Below are positions 17,098 to 25,992 of a DNA stretch of 64,000 nt, piece by piece. The DNA lies in NCBI GenBank assembly GCA_020442065.1, contig JAGRKZ010000014.1:55787-119786 (forward strand), written 5' to 3'. The notes under the pieces are model-generated. The model made no database searches, had not been told where the DNA came from, and was given only the letters and a program-made list of their open reading frames with translations. Position 1 is the stretch's first letter. The number at the start of each line of letters is the position of its first letter. A program made the translations under genes and the position numbers. Source of the DNA: Bauldia sp. (GTDB taxonomy: Bacteria > Pseudomonadota > Alphaproteobacteria > Rhizobiales > Kaistiaceae).

Positions 17098-17802
17098 TCA
17101 GGTGTTGAGCCAGGCGGGACCCGGCGCTTTTGCCGGAGGCGGAGCCGCGTTGCTCGCCGGCGCGGACCAGGTATTGGCAGCTGACGCCGGCTGTGCCTCC
17201 GCTGGCGTCTTTCCCGCCCAGGCAGGCTTTGAAGCCGAGGTCTTGGCGGTCGGGCGGGCCCTGCTCGGGCTGGCCGGCACGTCCTCACCGGCCATGACCT
17301 TTTTCCATTCCGGCTCGTTTGGGAGAACGACACGATCGAGCTTGTTGGCGTCGGGGTACTCCTCCTTTGTCTCGACCTTGATCTTGGCGATGAAGGTGAT
17401 GCCGCCGAGATCGGCGAGACCGCGGAGGATGCGCTTCTCCTTGGCCGCGTCGCTCATGTCGTTGGGATCGAGCCCCAGGGCGCTGTCGATCATCGCCCGG
17501 AAGGTCCCCTTCGAGATCTTCCAGCCGATCGACATGCCGTGTTCGTCGACCTTGCCTCCCGCGACGGTGAAGTTTTGCCAGAACTTCCGCCGCGCATGCC
17601 GCCCCTCCGTGACGGTGAACTCGGCGTCGATCATTCGGACATCGCTCGAGGGATCCTTCGACCCCTTGAGCAGCGCCCGGTCGATCTCGGACTCGCCGTC
17701 GATTCCGCCCGGGCGGATCGTCATCGTCACCTTGGCAAACGTGCCGTCTGGAATGAGCTCGCTGGTCTTCTGCGGCTCGGCATCGTTCATGTCGAAGCTC
17801 AT
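17098..17802 (-). CDS. DUF669-like phage early protein
   Basis: A 234-residue protein from ATG 17802 (MSFDMNDAEPQKTSELIPDG), preceded by an AAAGGATG ribosome region. The plan IPDGTFAKVTMTIRPGG, FTVTEGRHARRKFWQNFTVA, then a helical segment with LGLDPND and a FIAKIKVETKEEYPDANKLD strand pair resembles DUF669 proteins of phage replication/recombination modules. The last 60 residues are Pro/Ala/Ser-rich and disordered. Upstream is the 3' end of an ATP-binding gene, the usual partner. Much longer frames extending to 18450 are rejected. Confidence 0.6.
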   Translation of the reverse strand: MSFDMNDAEPQKTSELIPDGTFAKVTMTIRPGGIDGESEIDRALLKGSKDPSSDVRMIDAEFTVTEGRHARRKFWQNFTVAGGKVDEHGMSIGWKISKGTFRAMIDSALGLDPNDMSDAAKEKRILRGLADLGGITFIAKIKVETKEEYPDANKLDRVVLPNEPEWKKVMAGEDVPASPSRARPTAKTSASKPAWAGKTPAEAQPASAANTWSAPASNAAPPPAKAPGPAWLNT

Positions 17803-17806
17803 GGGG

Positions 17807-17995
17807 TCATCCTTTCGGGGTGGCGTTGATCTTGGCGAGGAGGGCGCCGAGGTCCGGCGGCTCGGTGATGTCCAGGCGGCCGCTCCGATCCTTGGCCGGG
17901 AGACCGAAAGGGTTGCCCGACCGGCAGACGAGCCGGCGTGCCTCGCCGCGCTCCGGCTCATGCCGCCAACCGTCGCCGTCAGCGGCGAATCCGCG
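17807..17995 (-). pseudogene. 3' fragment of phage ATP-binding/AAA protein
   Basis: The minus-strand frame ending at TGA 17807-17809 encodes DGDGWRHEPERGEARRLVC, then RSGNPFGLPAKDRSGRLDI and ALLAKINATPKG. This resembles the C-terminus of the AAA-type protein usually encoded just before DUF669. It overlaps the DUF669-like ribosome site as an intact operon would. A stop at 18002-18004 closes the frame upstream, and beyond it the restriction locus begins on the other strand. So the gene was cut here. The AAA identity is inferred mainly from position. Confidence 0.5.
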
Positions 17996-18048
17996 AGCGC
18001 CTCACCCACGGCGTTCACCGTCTTCGTGGCCGAAACGCCCTCTGGCCG

Positions 18049-18621
18049 ATGATCGCGCTCTCTGAGGTGACTAGGCAGCTTACCGACCGCAACGGCGCCC
18101 GTTTCGACCGCGATCTCGTCATGGGCGTGACCAAGGCCGAGGGCATCGTGCCCATGAGGGAGCACGTCGTCGCGGAGGACATTAACCGGTATCTGGTCCT
18201 GCCACCCAACGGCTTCGCCTATAACCCGATGCGCATCAACATCGGCTCGATCGCCATGTCGGAGCACGAGCACGATGTCATCGTAAGCCCCGACTATGTC
18301 GTGTTCGCTTGTAAGGAAGACAAGCTGCACCCGCGCTTCCTCAACCATCTGCGTCGGACCAAGGCATGGGCCGACTTCATGACAATCGCCGGAAACGGCA
18401 GCGTCCGCGTCCGCATCTACTATGCGAGCCTCGCCGAGTTCGAATTTCACCTGCCGCCGCTCGATGAGCAGCGGGCCATCATCGAAGTGCTCGACGACGC
18501 CGAGCGGGAAATCGCCGCCCTCGAGGCCGAACGGGCCGCGCTCGCCAAGCAGCGCGACGCGCTCGCGACCGAGCTGCTGACGGGGCGCCTCCGGGTGCCA
18601 CAGGCGGAGGCAGCGCCATGA
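18049..18621 (+). CDS. hsdS: Type I restriction specificity subunit HsdS, C-terminal half only
   Basis: A 190-residue product from ATG 18049 (MIALSEVTRQLTDRNGARF). It holds one target-recognition domain (VMGVTKAEGIVP, then VSPDYVVFACKEDKLHP) and the conserved helix FHLPPLDEQRAIIEVLDDAE. Full HsdS has two recognition domains and about 400 residues, so the first half is missing. hsdM, normally upstream, is absent; instead the prophage fragment lies there. Half-size HsdS proteins can dimerise, so function is not excluded, but the methylase would have to come from elsewhere. Its stop overlaps the next ATG. Confidence 0.8.
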   Translation: MIALSEVTRQLTDRNGARFDRDLVMGVTKAEGIVPMREHVVAEDINRYLVLPPNGFAYNPMRINIGSIAMSEHEHDVIVSPDYVVFACKEDKLHPRFLNHLRRTKAWADFMTIAGNGSVRVRIYYASLAEFEFHLPPLDEQRAIIEVLDDAEREIAALEAERAALAKQRDALATELLTGRLRVPQAEAAP

Positions 18622-19319
18622 AGTTCGAGGTCTACTGCGACGAGGCCCTTCCGGACCTCTTCACCTCTCAGCGCCCGCGCGCCCGATACCTGATGATCGG
18701 CAGCCTCTGGCTGCCGGCCGAGATGCGCGAGGAGACCAAAGCCAGGGTCGCCGAGCTGCGGGTGCGCCATGCCGTCTGGGGCGAGATGAAGTGGACGAAG
18801 ATCTCCCCGTCGAAGCAGGCCTTCTATGAGGAACTGGTCGACGTCTTCATGTCCTTCGGCATGAACATGCGTTTTCGCTGCATCGCTGTCGATCGCGAGC
18901 AGGTGAACCTCGCGCTGCATCAGAACGACGGCGAGTTGGGCTTCTACAAGTTCTACTACCAGCTCCTGCACCACTGGATCCTGGACTTCAACGAGTACCT
19001 CATCTTTTGCGACCTGAAGACCAACCGGGATCGCAAGCGGCTGCACGACCTCCAGCGCTGCCTGCACTATTCCAACCTCTCCGCCACGATCGCCGACATC
19101 CAGTCGCTGCCATCGCCCGAAGTCGCTCTGCTTCAGCTGTGCGACGTGCTGCTCGGCGCCGCCTCCAGTCGCATCAACGAGACTCTCGGGGCGGGTACCG
19201 CCAAGGAGGCCGTCGTCCGGAGACTGGAGGAGCGGCTTAACCGCAGGCACATCGGGCCGACATCGAGGACGGAAGAGAAGTTCAACGTTTTCAAGATCCG
19301 TCTAGGCGGAGGCTGGTGA
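18618..19319 (+). CDS. DUF3800 protein (putative nuclease-like)
   Basis: A 233-residue protein (MKFEVYCDEALPDLFTSQRP). The N-terminal YCDEA acid pair, GEMKWTKIS, the FRCIAVDREQV strand and YLIFCDLKTNRDR with an Asp are the DUF3800 pattern, related to RNase H-like nuclease folds and often found in defence islands. It overlaps hsdS by 4 bases and the next gene by 1 base, so the three are translated together. Catalysis is inferred from family, not shown. Confidence 0.75.
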   Translation: MKFEVYCDEALPDLFTSQRPRARYLMIGSLWLPAEMREETKARVAELRVRHAVWGEMKWTKISPSKQAFYEELVDVFMSFGMNMRFRCIAVDREQVNLALHQNDGELGFYKFYYQLLHHWILDFNEYLIFCDLKTNRDRKRLHDLQRCLHYSNLSATIADIQSLPSPEVALLQLCDVLLGAASSRINETLGAGTAKEAVVRRLEERLNRRHIGPTSRTEEKFNVFKIRLGGGW

Positions 19320-19780
19320 TGCCGCTGCCGCCTCTTCTCCAGCTGCCCGACGTGGCCGCCTATCGGCAGCATTTCGTGGACACCTACTGCCGTGGGGTGA
19401 TCGAAACGCATGACGGCATTCGTGTTTTCTTCCAGCAGGAGAAGTTCGGCCACGCCTTCTACGAAAGCACAAATCGCGATGGCGCCAAGAACGCCTTCTC
19501 GTGGGTGCGGGCGGAGCGCATGAACTGGATCGAAGCGACGCTGACCGACCCGGCGGCCATCCGCTACCAGGGATGGGTGGCCAGGACGCGCAGCTACGAC
19601 CCGGCACGGAGGGTTGATCTCCTCTTTGAGGATTTCGTGGTTGTCCTGGGATTGGGCCTGAACCGAGGCGGAGCGCTCAGGGCGAACTTCATCACCTGCT
19701 ATCAGGCGGACAACAGCGTGGCCAAGATCCGCACCTCGCCCCTCTGGACAAGGGAGAACTGCCTCAATGCGCTGCGCTGA
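19319..19780 (+). CDS. Putative BECR-fold (RelE/barnase-like) nuclease
   Basis: A 153-residue protein from ATG 19319 (MPLPPLLQLPDVAAYRQHF). The C-terminal half, ERMNWIEATLTDP, then VDLLFEDFVVVLGLGL and RANFITCYQADNS, resembles phage BECR-type nuclease domains that end with an FxTxY-like strand. Family assignment is tentative. It sits between DUF3800 and hsdR and starts within the DUF3800 stop codon (TGATG). A possible RNase carried by a restriction operon; no separate antitoxin gene is visible unless DUF3800 serves as one. Confidence 0.45.
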   Translation: MPLPPLLQLPDVAAYRQHFVDTYCRGVIETHDGIRVFFQQEKFGHAFYESTNRDGAKNAFSWVRAERMNWIEATLTDPAAIRYQGWVARTRSYDPARRVDLLFEDFVVVLGLGLNRGGALRANFITCYQADNSVAKIRTSPLWTRENCLNALR

Positions 19781-19784
19781 AAAA

Positions 19785-19890
19785 ATTTGGGCGCTGATTC
19801 GCCATGCTGGCTCAGCGCCCGAAGCCTCGATTGGTTCAAAGCCGATAGGCAGTGAACTCGTGGACATACCTGTGAGCTTAGCGCCCAAAT
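19785..19890 (+). promoter_or_regulatory. Nested inverted repeats between BECR gene and hsdR
   Basis: ATTTGGGCGCT at 19785-19795 has a perfect inverted copy AGCGCCCAAAT at 19880-19890. The same left arm also forms a 9-bp hairpin GGGCGCTGA (19789-19797) with TCAGCGCCC (19812-19820), so the two structures compete. The layout is like an attenuator or alternative-terminator switch before hsdR, whose ATG is at 20042. Only the repeats are seen; function is inferred. Confidence 0.45.
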
Positions 19891-20041
19891 GTCAAGGATT
19901 TCTTGATGGGCCAGATGCCCCCTCCCGGCTCGGTAGCTGGATTATGTTGCGTCGCCGATCTACCCAAACATTTGATACAATTTATGGTTTCCTCGGACAA
20001 GGCCGCGAGCTAGCGGGCCTACGCCGAAAGGGAGCCGGCCG

Positions 20042-23000
20042 ATGAGCAAAGCGCCGTTCCCCCGCGTCCAGGACACCGAGAAACATCTCTCGCAGCTTCC
20101 GGCGCTGCATCTCCTTCAGAAGATGCGGCCCCGCTGGCGGCTGCTCACACGCGAGGAGGCAGAGCGCGAGCGAGGCGGCAAGCGCGCCAACGTCTGCCTC
20201 GACGGCATCCTGAAGGAGAGTCTTGCGCGCATCAACCGGGTGGAGATCCGCGGCCAGTCGTACCCATTTACCGAGAACGGGCTTGCCGAAGCGATCGAGC
20301 GGCTGAAGCGGCCGCGCCCGTCCGGCCTGCTTCGTATCAACGAGGAACTGACGGACCTGCTGCTCCTGGGCACGGCGGTGGAGCAGACCGTGGACGGGCT
20401 CACCCGGGCGTTCCAGGTCAAGTTCGTCGACTGGGCAGATCCGTCGGCGAACGTGTTCCATGTCTGCGCCGAGTTCGATGTCGAGCGCGAGCACACGACG
20501 GATACGCGGCGCCCGGACCTTGTGCTGTTCGTGAACGGCATTCCCTTCGCCGTGATCGAGTGCAAGGGCCCGTCGACAGGGGTGGAGCAGGCGGTTTCTC
20601 AGCACATCCGCAACCAGCAGGACGGGGAAATTCCCGGTCTCTTCCGCACGGTTCAGCTCCTCGTCGCGACCAACAAGAATGACGTGCGATACGGCACCGT
20701 CGGCACTGCCGCCTCCTTCTGGTCGAAGTGGGCCGAGCTTGAGGATCGCGAGGCCGACGTCCTGGCCGCGATCAACGCGCCTCTCGATGCCGACCAGAAC
20801 CGGCAGACCTTCGCCGACGGCTTTCGCGAGGACCGTGCCGCCTACGACGCTCGGTTCGGACAGGGCGACAGGCTCGTCACCGAACAGGACCGCGTGTTGT
20901 GGGCGCTCGCCCGCCCGGAGCGTCTGCTCGATCTGGCCCGCCGTTTCACCCTGTTCGACGCCGGCGAGAAGAAGATCGCACGCTACCAGCAGTTCTTCGC
21001 TGTCCGCAAGATTCTTCGCCGCGTGACAGGCGAACGCGACGAGGAAGGGCGCCGCCGTGGCGGCGTGATCTGGCACACCCAGGGCTCGGGCAAGTCGCTG
21101 ACGATGGTCATGCTGGCGCGCGCGCTCGGCCTCGAACCGTTGATCCCCGATCCTCGCATCGTCCTGGTGACCGACCGGATCGACTTGGACGAACAGCTAG
21201 AGGGCACTTTCAAGGCGTGCGGCCTGGAGCCCAAGCGCGCGACCACAGGCCGAAACCTGCTCGATCTCGTCGCAACCGAGAAGCGGGCCGTCGTCACCAC
21301 CCTCATCAACAAGTTCGACACCGCCCTGAACGTCCGCGACTTCTCCGACCCGTCGGAGGACGTCTTCCTGCTGGTCGACGAGAGCCATCGCGGACAGTAC
21401 GGCCGGCTGCATTCCCGGATGCGGAAGATCTTTCCCAACGCCTGCTATCTGGGCTTCACCGGCACGCCGATTCTCAAGACCGAGAAGAACACCGCCGCCA
21501 AGTTCGGGGGCATCATTGACGTCTACGCGATCGACCAGGCGGTCAAGGACAAGGCGGTCGTGCCGCTCCTGTACGAGGGCCGTCATGTCGAGCAGCGTGT
21601 TGACGAGACCGCCATCGACGCATGGTTCGAACGTGTGTGCGCCGCGCTTTCCGAGGATCAGAAGGCGGACCTCAAGCGGAAATACGCCAGGACAGCGCGC
21701 CTGTTCCAGACCGAGCAGACCATCGCCTTGATCGCCTTCGATGTGTCGGAGCATTTCCGCCGCACCTGGAAGGGGACGGGATTTAAGGGGCAGCTGGTGA
21801 CTCCCTCCAAGCGATCCGCCATCCTCTACAAGCGGGCGCTGGACGAGCTGGGCGTGGTCACTTCCGAAGTCATCATCTCTGCGCCCGACGACCGCGAAGG
21901 CGAAGAGCGGATCGACGAGGCCTCGTCGGACGAAGTCAAGCGGTTCTGGAAGACGGCCATGGACCGCTACGGCGACGAGGCGACCTACAACTCGCGCATC
22001 ATTGAGGCGTTCAAGAAACGGGAAAATCCCGAGATCCTGATCGTGGTCTCGAAGCTACTGACCGGCTTCGACGCTCCCCGCAACACCGTTCTGTATCTGG
22101 CGCGCGCCCTCACGGAGCACAATCTGTTGCAGGCGATCGCGCGGGTGAACCGTGTCGCAGAAGGCAAGGATTACGGGTACATCGTAGACTATTGCAGCGT
22201 TCTCGGCGAGTTGAACCAAGCTCTGACGAGCTATTCGGCGCTTGAGGGCTTTGACGAAGCCGACCTTGCCGGAACGGTCACGTCGATCAACACCGAGATC
22301 GAGAAGCTCGGCCAACGGCATTCGGAATTGTGGGACGTCTTCAGGGGCGTTGCGAATACGGCGGATGAGGAGGCGCTGGAGCAGCATCTGGCCGACGAGG
22401 CCCGGCGCGACGAGTTCTACGACCGTCTCAATGCCTTCTCCAGGACCCTGGCCATCGCTCTCTCGAGCCACGAGTTCGCGAACGAACCCTCGAACCAGCG
22501 CCGCATCGCCGGCTATCGCGACGACCTTGGCCGTTTCGAGAACCTGCGCCGCGCCGTGGGAAAGCGCTACCAGGATGCGGTGGACTACGGCCAGTACCGC
22601 AAGCGGATCGAAAAGCTGCTCGACACCTACGTCGTTGCGGACGACGTCCGGCCGATGACCGACCTCGTCAACATCTTCGACGAAGATGCGTTTGCCGAGG
22701 TTCTGAACTCCAACGCATCGCCGGCGAGCCGCGCGGACTCCATCGCCCATGCCACGAAACGGACCATCGACGAGCGATGGGAAGAGGATCCGACGTACTA
22801 CAAGCGGTTCTCGGAGCTTATCCGGCAAGCGATCGAGGATTTCCGGGCCAAGAGCATCTCCGACCTTGAGTACCTCAAGCGCGTCCGCGAGATCCGTGAC
22901 CAGATGGTGCGACGAGATACGACGGATATCCCCGAGCCCGTCAGGGACGATCCGCTCGGGCGAGCCTTCTACGGTTGCCTTCGCGAAGCTTTGTCTGACG

Positions 23001-23251
23001 TCCAGGGCTCCGGCGATGCCGACACCGAGACATTGAGCGCGGAAGCCGCCGCCCACTTGGTCGGCATCATCAACAGCCATCGGCGTGTGGACTGGGCGCA
23101 GGATCCGGACGTCGAGAACGCCATAAAGAATGACATCGACGACTACATCTTCGATGTCATTCGCGGTGAGCATAATGTGCCGATTTCGACAGAGGCGATC
23201 GACGCCCTAATCGATCGCCTGTTGATGGTCGCGCGCCGGCAGGCAGCCTGA
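20042..23251 (+). CDS. hsdR: Type I restriction endonuclease subunit R (HsdR)
   Basis: A complete 1069-residue motor/nuclease subunit. The PD-(D/E)xK nuclease is at about residues 158-180 (RRPDLVLFV then FAVIECKGPS). Helicase motifs follow: Walker A HTQGSGKSLTMVM near 345, LLVDESHRGQYG near 445, GFTGTPI near 465, and the late motifs LLTGFDAP and QAIARVNR near 680-705. HsdR translocates and cuts unmethylated DNA only in complex with HsdM and HsdS. No damage is seen, yet no hsdM is in the window. Its stop overlaps the next start. Confidence 0.95.
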   Translation: MSKAPFPRVQDTEKHLSQLPALHLLQKMRPRWRLLTREEAERERGGKRANVCLDGILKESLARINRVEIRGQSYPFTENGLAEAIERLKRPRPSGLLRINEELTDLLLLGTAVEQTVDGLTRAFQVKFVDWADPSANVFHVCAEFDVEREHTTDTRRPDLVLFVNGIPFAVIECKGPSTGVEQAVSQHIRNQQDGEIPGLFRTVQLLVATNKNDVRYGTVGTAASFWSKWAELEDREADVLAAINAPLDADQNRQTFADGFREDRAAYDARFGQGDRLVTEQDRVLWALARPERLLDLARRFTLFDAGEKKIARYQQFFAVRKILRRVTGERDEEGRRRGGVIWHTQGSGKSLTMVMLARALGLEPLIPDPRIVLVTDRIDLDEQLEGTFKACGLEPKRATTGRNLLDLVATEKRAVVTTLINKFDTALNVRDFSDPSEDVFLLVDESHRGQYGRLHSRMRKIFPNACYLGFTGTPILKTEKNTAAKFGGIIDVYAIDQAVKDKAVVPLLYEGRHVEQRVDETAIDAWFERVCAALSEDQKADLKRKYARTARLFQTEQTIALIAFDVSEHFRRTWKGTGFKGQLVTPSKRSAILYKRALDELGVVTSEVIISAPDDREGEERIDEASSDEVKRFWKTAMDRYGDEATYNSRIIEAFKKRENPEILIVVSKLLTGFDAPRNTVLYLARALTEHNLLQAIARVNRVAEGKDYGYIVDYCSVLGELNQALTSYSALEGFDEADLAGTVTSINTEIEKLGQRHSELWDVFRGVANTADEEALEQHLADEARRDEFYDRLNAFSRTLAIALSSHEFANEPSNQRRIAGYRDDLGRFENLRRAVGKRYQDAVDYGQYRKRIEKLLDTYVVADDVRPMTDLVNIFDEDAFAEVLNSNASPASRADSIAHATKRTIDERWEEDPTYYKRFSELIRQAIEDFRAKSISDLEYLKRVREIRDQMVRRDTTDIPEPVRDDPLGRAFYGCLREALSDVQGSGDADTETLSAEAAAHLVGIINSHRRVDWAQDPDVENAIKNDIDDYIFDVIRGEHNVPISTEAIDALIDRLLMVARRQAA

Positions 23252-23955
23252 TGATCAGGTCCACGAGCTATGGCAGTGCGGTAATCGAATATACGCTTAC
23301 CCGAAGTCCGCGCTCGTCCCTCTCGATCTCGGTGCTGCCGGATGGCGCCGTCACTGTCGCCGCTCCAGAAGCGGCGAGTCCTATCGAGATCGATGAGCGC
23401 GTCAGAAGGCGCGCCCGCTGGATCCTGCGCCAGCAGCGGCGCTTCGCGGAGTTTCGGCCGAGGACGCCCCCACGGCAGTTCGTCGGCGGAGAGACTCATC
23501 GCTATCTAGGCCGGCAATACCGCCTAAAGATTGACACCGCCGAAAGGGATCGGGTTCTGATCCGGTCCGGCCGACTCGTCGTAGAGACTCGATTTCCGGA
23601 AGACCGGGATTGGACCAGGGTATTGGTCCGGCGCTGGATGCGTCAGCGAGCGCGAGAGGTGCTCAAAAAGCGGTATGAGGAAGCCCGGCCCACCATGGCG
23701 GCCTTGGGGATCGAACCGCCGCCGTTGATGATCTGTCCCATGAAGAAGCGTTGGGGCAGCCACACATCGTCGGGACGGGTCCTGCTGAATGATATACTGA
23801 TAGCGGCGCGGCGAGATTGCATCGATTATGTGATCGTGCATGAGCTCTGCCATGTCGTCGAGCCGAACCACTCACCCCGCTTCTTCCGCCTTCTGAACCG
23901 CCACATGCCTGATTGGGAGCGCCGCAAGGAACTCCTCGAAAAGTCGATGATCTAG
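23251..23955 (+). CDS. YgjP/M48-type zinc metallopeptidase
   Basis: A 234-residue protein with the zinc motif HELCHVVEPNHS (about residues 196-207), preceded by CPMKKRWGSHTSSGRVLLND, both diagnostic of the YgjP-like (DUF45) family. It starts in the hsdR stop codon (TGATG), so it is co-translated with HsdR. Such genes often accompany type I restriction operons, where a protease could limit HsdR activity; that role is a hypothesis here. Confidence 0.88.
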   Translation: MIRSTSYGSAVIEYTLTRSPRSSLSISVLPDGAVTVAAPEAASPIEIDERVRRRARWILRQQRRFAEFRPRTPPRQFVGGETHRYLGRQYRLKIDTAERDRVLIRSGRLVVETRFPEDRDWTRVLVRRWMRQRAREVLKKRYEEARPTMAALGIEPPPLMICPMKKRWGSHTSSGRVLLNDILIAARRDCIDYVIVHELCHVVEPNHSPRFFRLLNRHMPDWERRKELLEKSMI

Positions 23956-24388
23956 AATCCAAAGGAGCCGAGTTGGATGGAGGGCTTTCCCGGCTGCCGA
24001 ACAGAATTCGAAATTCGAGCTCAGAGCGTCCGCATCTTTCTTTTAAATACAATGCTCCAGAAGCCGTACCAGAACGACCGCAGTCCAGAGGTCGAGAGAA
24101 AAAGGGCGAAGAGAGAACGCTCGGAGTCGAGTTTCGGTGTGGCGCAGTCCACAGGTCTGTGCCCGAACCGCGCGGTTCCTTGACGTTTCGGCCCCGCATC
24201 CGCGCGCGGAGAACGTTCGACCGGATAGAAATGGCGGAGGGAGAGGAACCCGGATCAAACATTCTCCGCGGATATGAGGGCGGCCCCGGGGCCCACTGCC
24301 GCCGGGGCCGAGCGCGGTTGTTTCCCACCGGCCGTATATTGCTCGCACCACCGTACTGTGTTCCTCCGAGGGGGACGGGGGTGACTGA
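23956..24388. other. Gap after restriction locus, no gene supported
   Basis: Open frames on both strands here are Arg/Ser/Pro-rich with no recognisable segment, and base composition is lower in GC in the first 100 bases. The stretch probably contains the end of the acquired restriction block and unassigned debris. No RNA gene or clear terminator was found. Confidence 0.4.
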
Positions 24389-24682
24389 TCATGTCCGCTC
24401 CACGGCCCCGATGGATAGTGCCAGAGGTTGCTCCATACAGTCCGCAGTGTGGCGCCCGTCGGGGAAGGCGCCATAGGCCGACCAGATCGTCGAGCCGGTC
24501 GGCATTTCGGGATACTCGTTTTCGCCGTTGGTGCCCCAGTTAACCCAGCCCGACTCTCGTCGATGGATAATATCCATCCGTGGTACCGTCCGGTTCACGT
24601 AGCGGATGAAGCTGTATCCGGTATCAGGGCTGAAGTCGCAGGTCTTGCGGGCATCCAGCGGGAAGATCGATTCCTGCGGCAT
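24389..24682 (-). CDS. Hypothetical protein, 97 aa
   Basis: From ATG 24682 (MPQESIFPLDARKTCDFSPD) with an AAGTAGG-type ribosome site upstream. Aromatic-rich phrases (YSFIRYVNRTVPRMDIIHRR, WVNWGTNGENEYPEM) suggest a real folded protein, possibly a partial one. It lies just downstream of the sheath/resolvase wreck on the same strand. No family is recognised and the C-terminus may be altered. Confidence 0.4.
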   Translation of the reverse strand: MPQESIFPLDARKTCDFSPDTGYSFIRYVNRTVPRMDIIHRRESGWVNWGTNGENEYPEMPTGSTIWSAYGAFPDGRHTADCMEQPLALSIGAVERT

Positions 24683-24734
24683 GCGACCTACTTCCTACCG
24701 ACATGGGCGCATTGAAAAGAGGTAAGGCAACATG

Positions 24735-24905
24735 AAGGGGTCTGCATCTGCGCCAAGTTCGGCAACGATGAATGGGACCCTCTGCGCCATAAGACCGGCA
24801 ATGAAGGCCACGTCGCGCGACAGGCGGTCGAGCTTCGCGACAATGACCGGACACTTGCACGTCTTGCCCGCTGCAAACGCCGCGGCGAACTCTTCGGCTG
24901 TCGCC
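24735..24905 (-). pseudogene. Serine recombinase/resolvase fragment
   Basis: In one minus-strand frame the text reads [20 protein letters not shown], then [20 protein letters not shown], which is the central part of a small serine resolvase catalytic domain. Both the N-terminal catalytic Ser region and the DNA-binding end are missing. It begins exactly where the sheath gene loses its own sequence and ends at a stop near 24710. A remnant with no function. Confidence 0.75.
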
Positions 24906-25949
24906 GTCGGCCTTCAAATCACGGAGCGCGAAGCTCATGGTGTTGACCACTGCCTGGACGGTCTGCCCGGTGATGTTGAACCGGCCGAGGTAGTAACGGA
25001 GCGTCCGCAGGAACATGAGGTGGATGAAGTCGCGGCCGCGGGTGACATTGTAGAAGCGCCAGAGGTCGTCCTCGCCGGCGTTGTCAGTGCCGACGAAGAC
25101 AAAGCCGCCCGAGGCGATCGCGGTCTCGACACCCATCTCGCCCCGAAGCAGCACGCCGATGTTGCTGGCAAGCAGCCGCTGACCCTCGGTCGCGCCATCG
25201 GTGAGGGAAAAGTTGATCGGCCTTGACGGTCCGACGATGCCGCGGACCGCCTGGTTGGCCCAGGAATGGAATGGCCGGCCCTGCTTCTCGTGGTCCCGCC
25301 GGACGGCGATGCCGATCACGGCCGGTGACATCGGGACAACGATCTCGGCCGGGGAGGCAAGCACCTTTACCGCTGGATCGACCGGAATCAGCCTGTCGCT
25401 GCTGAGCGTCTCCCGCCAGTCGAGTGCGGCTTGCTCGGTGGTCGCTGGCCCGTCGACCACCGCGTGGGTGAGGAGCTTGGCGCAGATGGCCGGAAGCGCG
25501 GCACAGACCGCATTGGCATTGGCCCCTTCCCGCTGGCTGGTGAAGCCCGGCGCGCAGAGGAGCCGCGGGATCACGCCGAGGAGCGGTCCCGCTTCGACGA
25601 AGGCCGCGAGACCCGTCGTGCTACCGTCGCCGACGATGTTCACGATCGTCTCGTCGACATCCGCACCCTCGGCCACCCGCACGATGACAGTCTTCGCCGC
25701 GACCTGGAACTCGCCGAGCTGGGCGTTGATCAGGCCGATCGCGCCGGCGATCGTCCCTTCCGCCCCGAGCGCGGTCCGCTTCGCCGCATCGTCGGAATAC
25801 ATGAACACCGGCGTGTCCACGGGGAAGTGCTCGACGTCGGCCTCGGGAGCGGTGCCAATGATGCCGACGACCGCCATGTCGCTCCAGACGGCTGGCCGCG
25901 GCTCGTTGTCGATCCGTGTAATGGAGATGCCGAAGGTCGAATTACTCAT
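24906..25949 (-). pseudogene. Phage tail sheath protein, C-terminus lost
   Basis: From ATG 25949 (MSNSTFGISITRIDNEPRPA) about 348 residues of a contractile tail sheath are present: a WSDMAVVGIIGTAPEAD start, VPMSPAVIGIAVRRDHEKQG, a GPSRPINFSLTD segment and ASGGFVFVGTDN, LWRFYNVTRGRDFI. After RDLKADGD the frame enters resolvase sequence in another phase. Sheath genes usually lie beyond the fibre genes; here one lies upstream of the terminase side, so it is either displaced or from a second prophage. Confidence 0.85.
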
Positions 25950-25967
25950 CGCCAATACTGCTCAAAT

Positions 25968-25992
25968 CGAAAGCCCCGCACGCGGCGGGGCG
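25968..25992 (-). terminator. Rho-independent terminator-like hairpin before sheath gene
   Basis: On the minus strand GCCCCGC, a five-base loop and GCGGGGC (25991 to 25973) are followed by TTTCGATTT. It would end the transcript of a gene once located upstream of the sheath gene; that position is now IS256 debris. Confidence 0.5.

Noticed and set aside
17938..18048. Extended N-terminus for the HsdS fragment
   Set aside because: The extra residues are Arg-rich and correspond to antisense of the prophage ATPase remnant; homology starts at ATG 18049.
23913..24476. 187-codon plus-strand frame after the metallopeptidase
   Set aside because: Starts inside the metallopeptidase gene, Arg/Ser/Pro-rich, no motif; likely non-coding debris.
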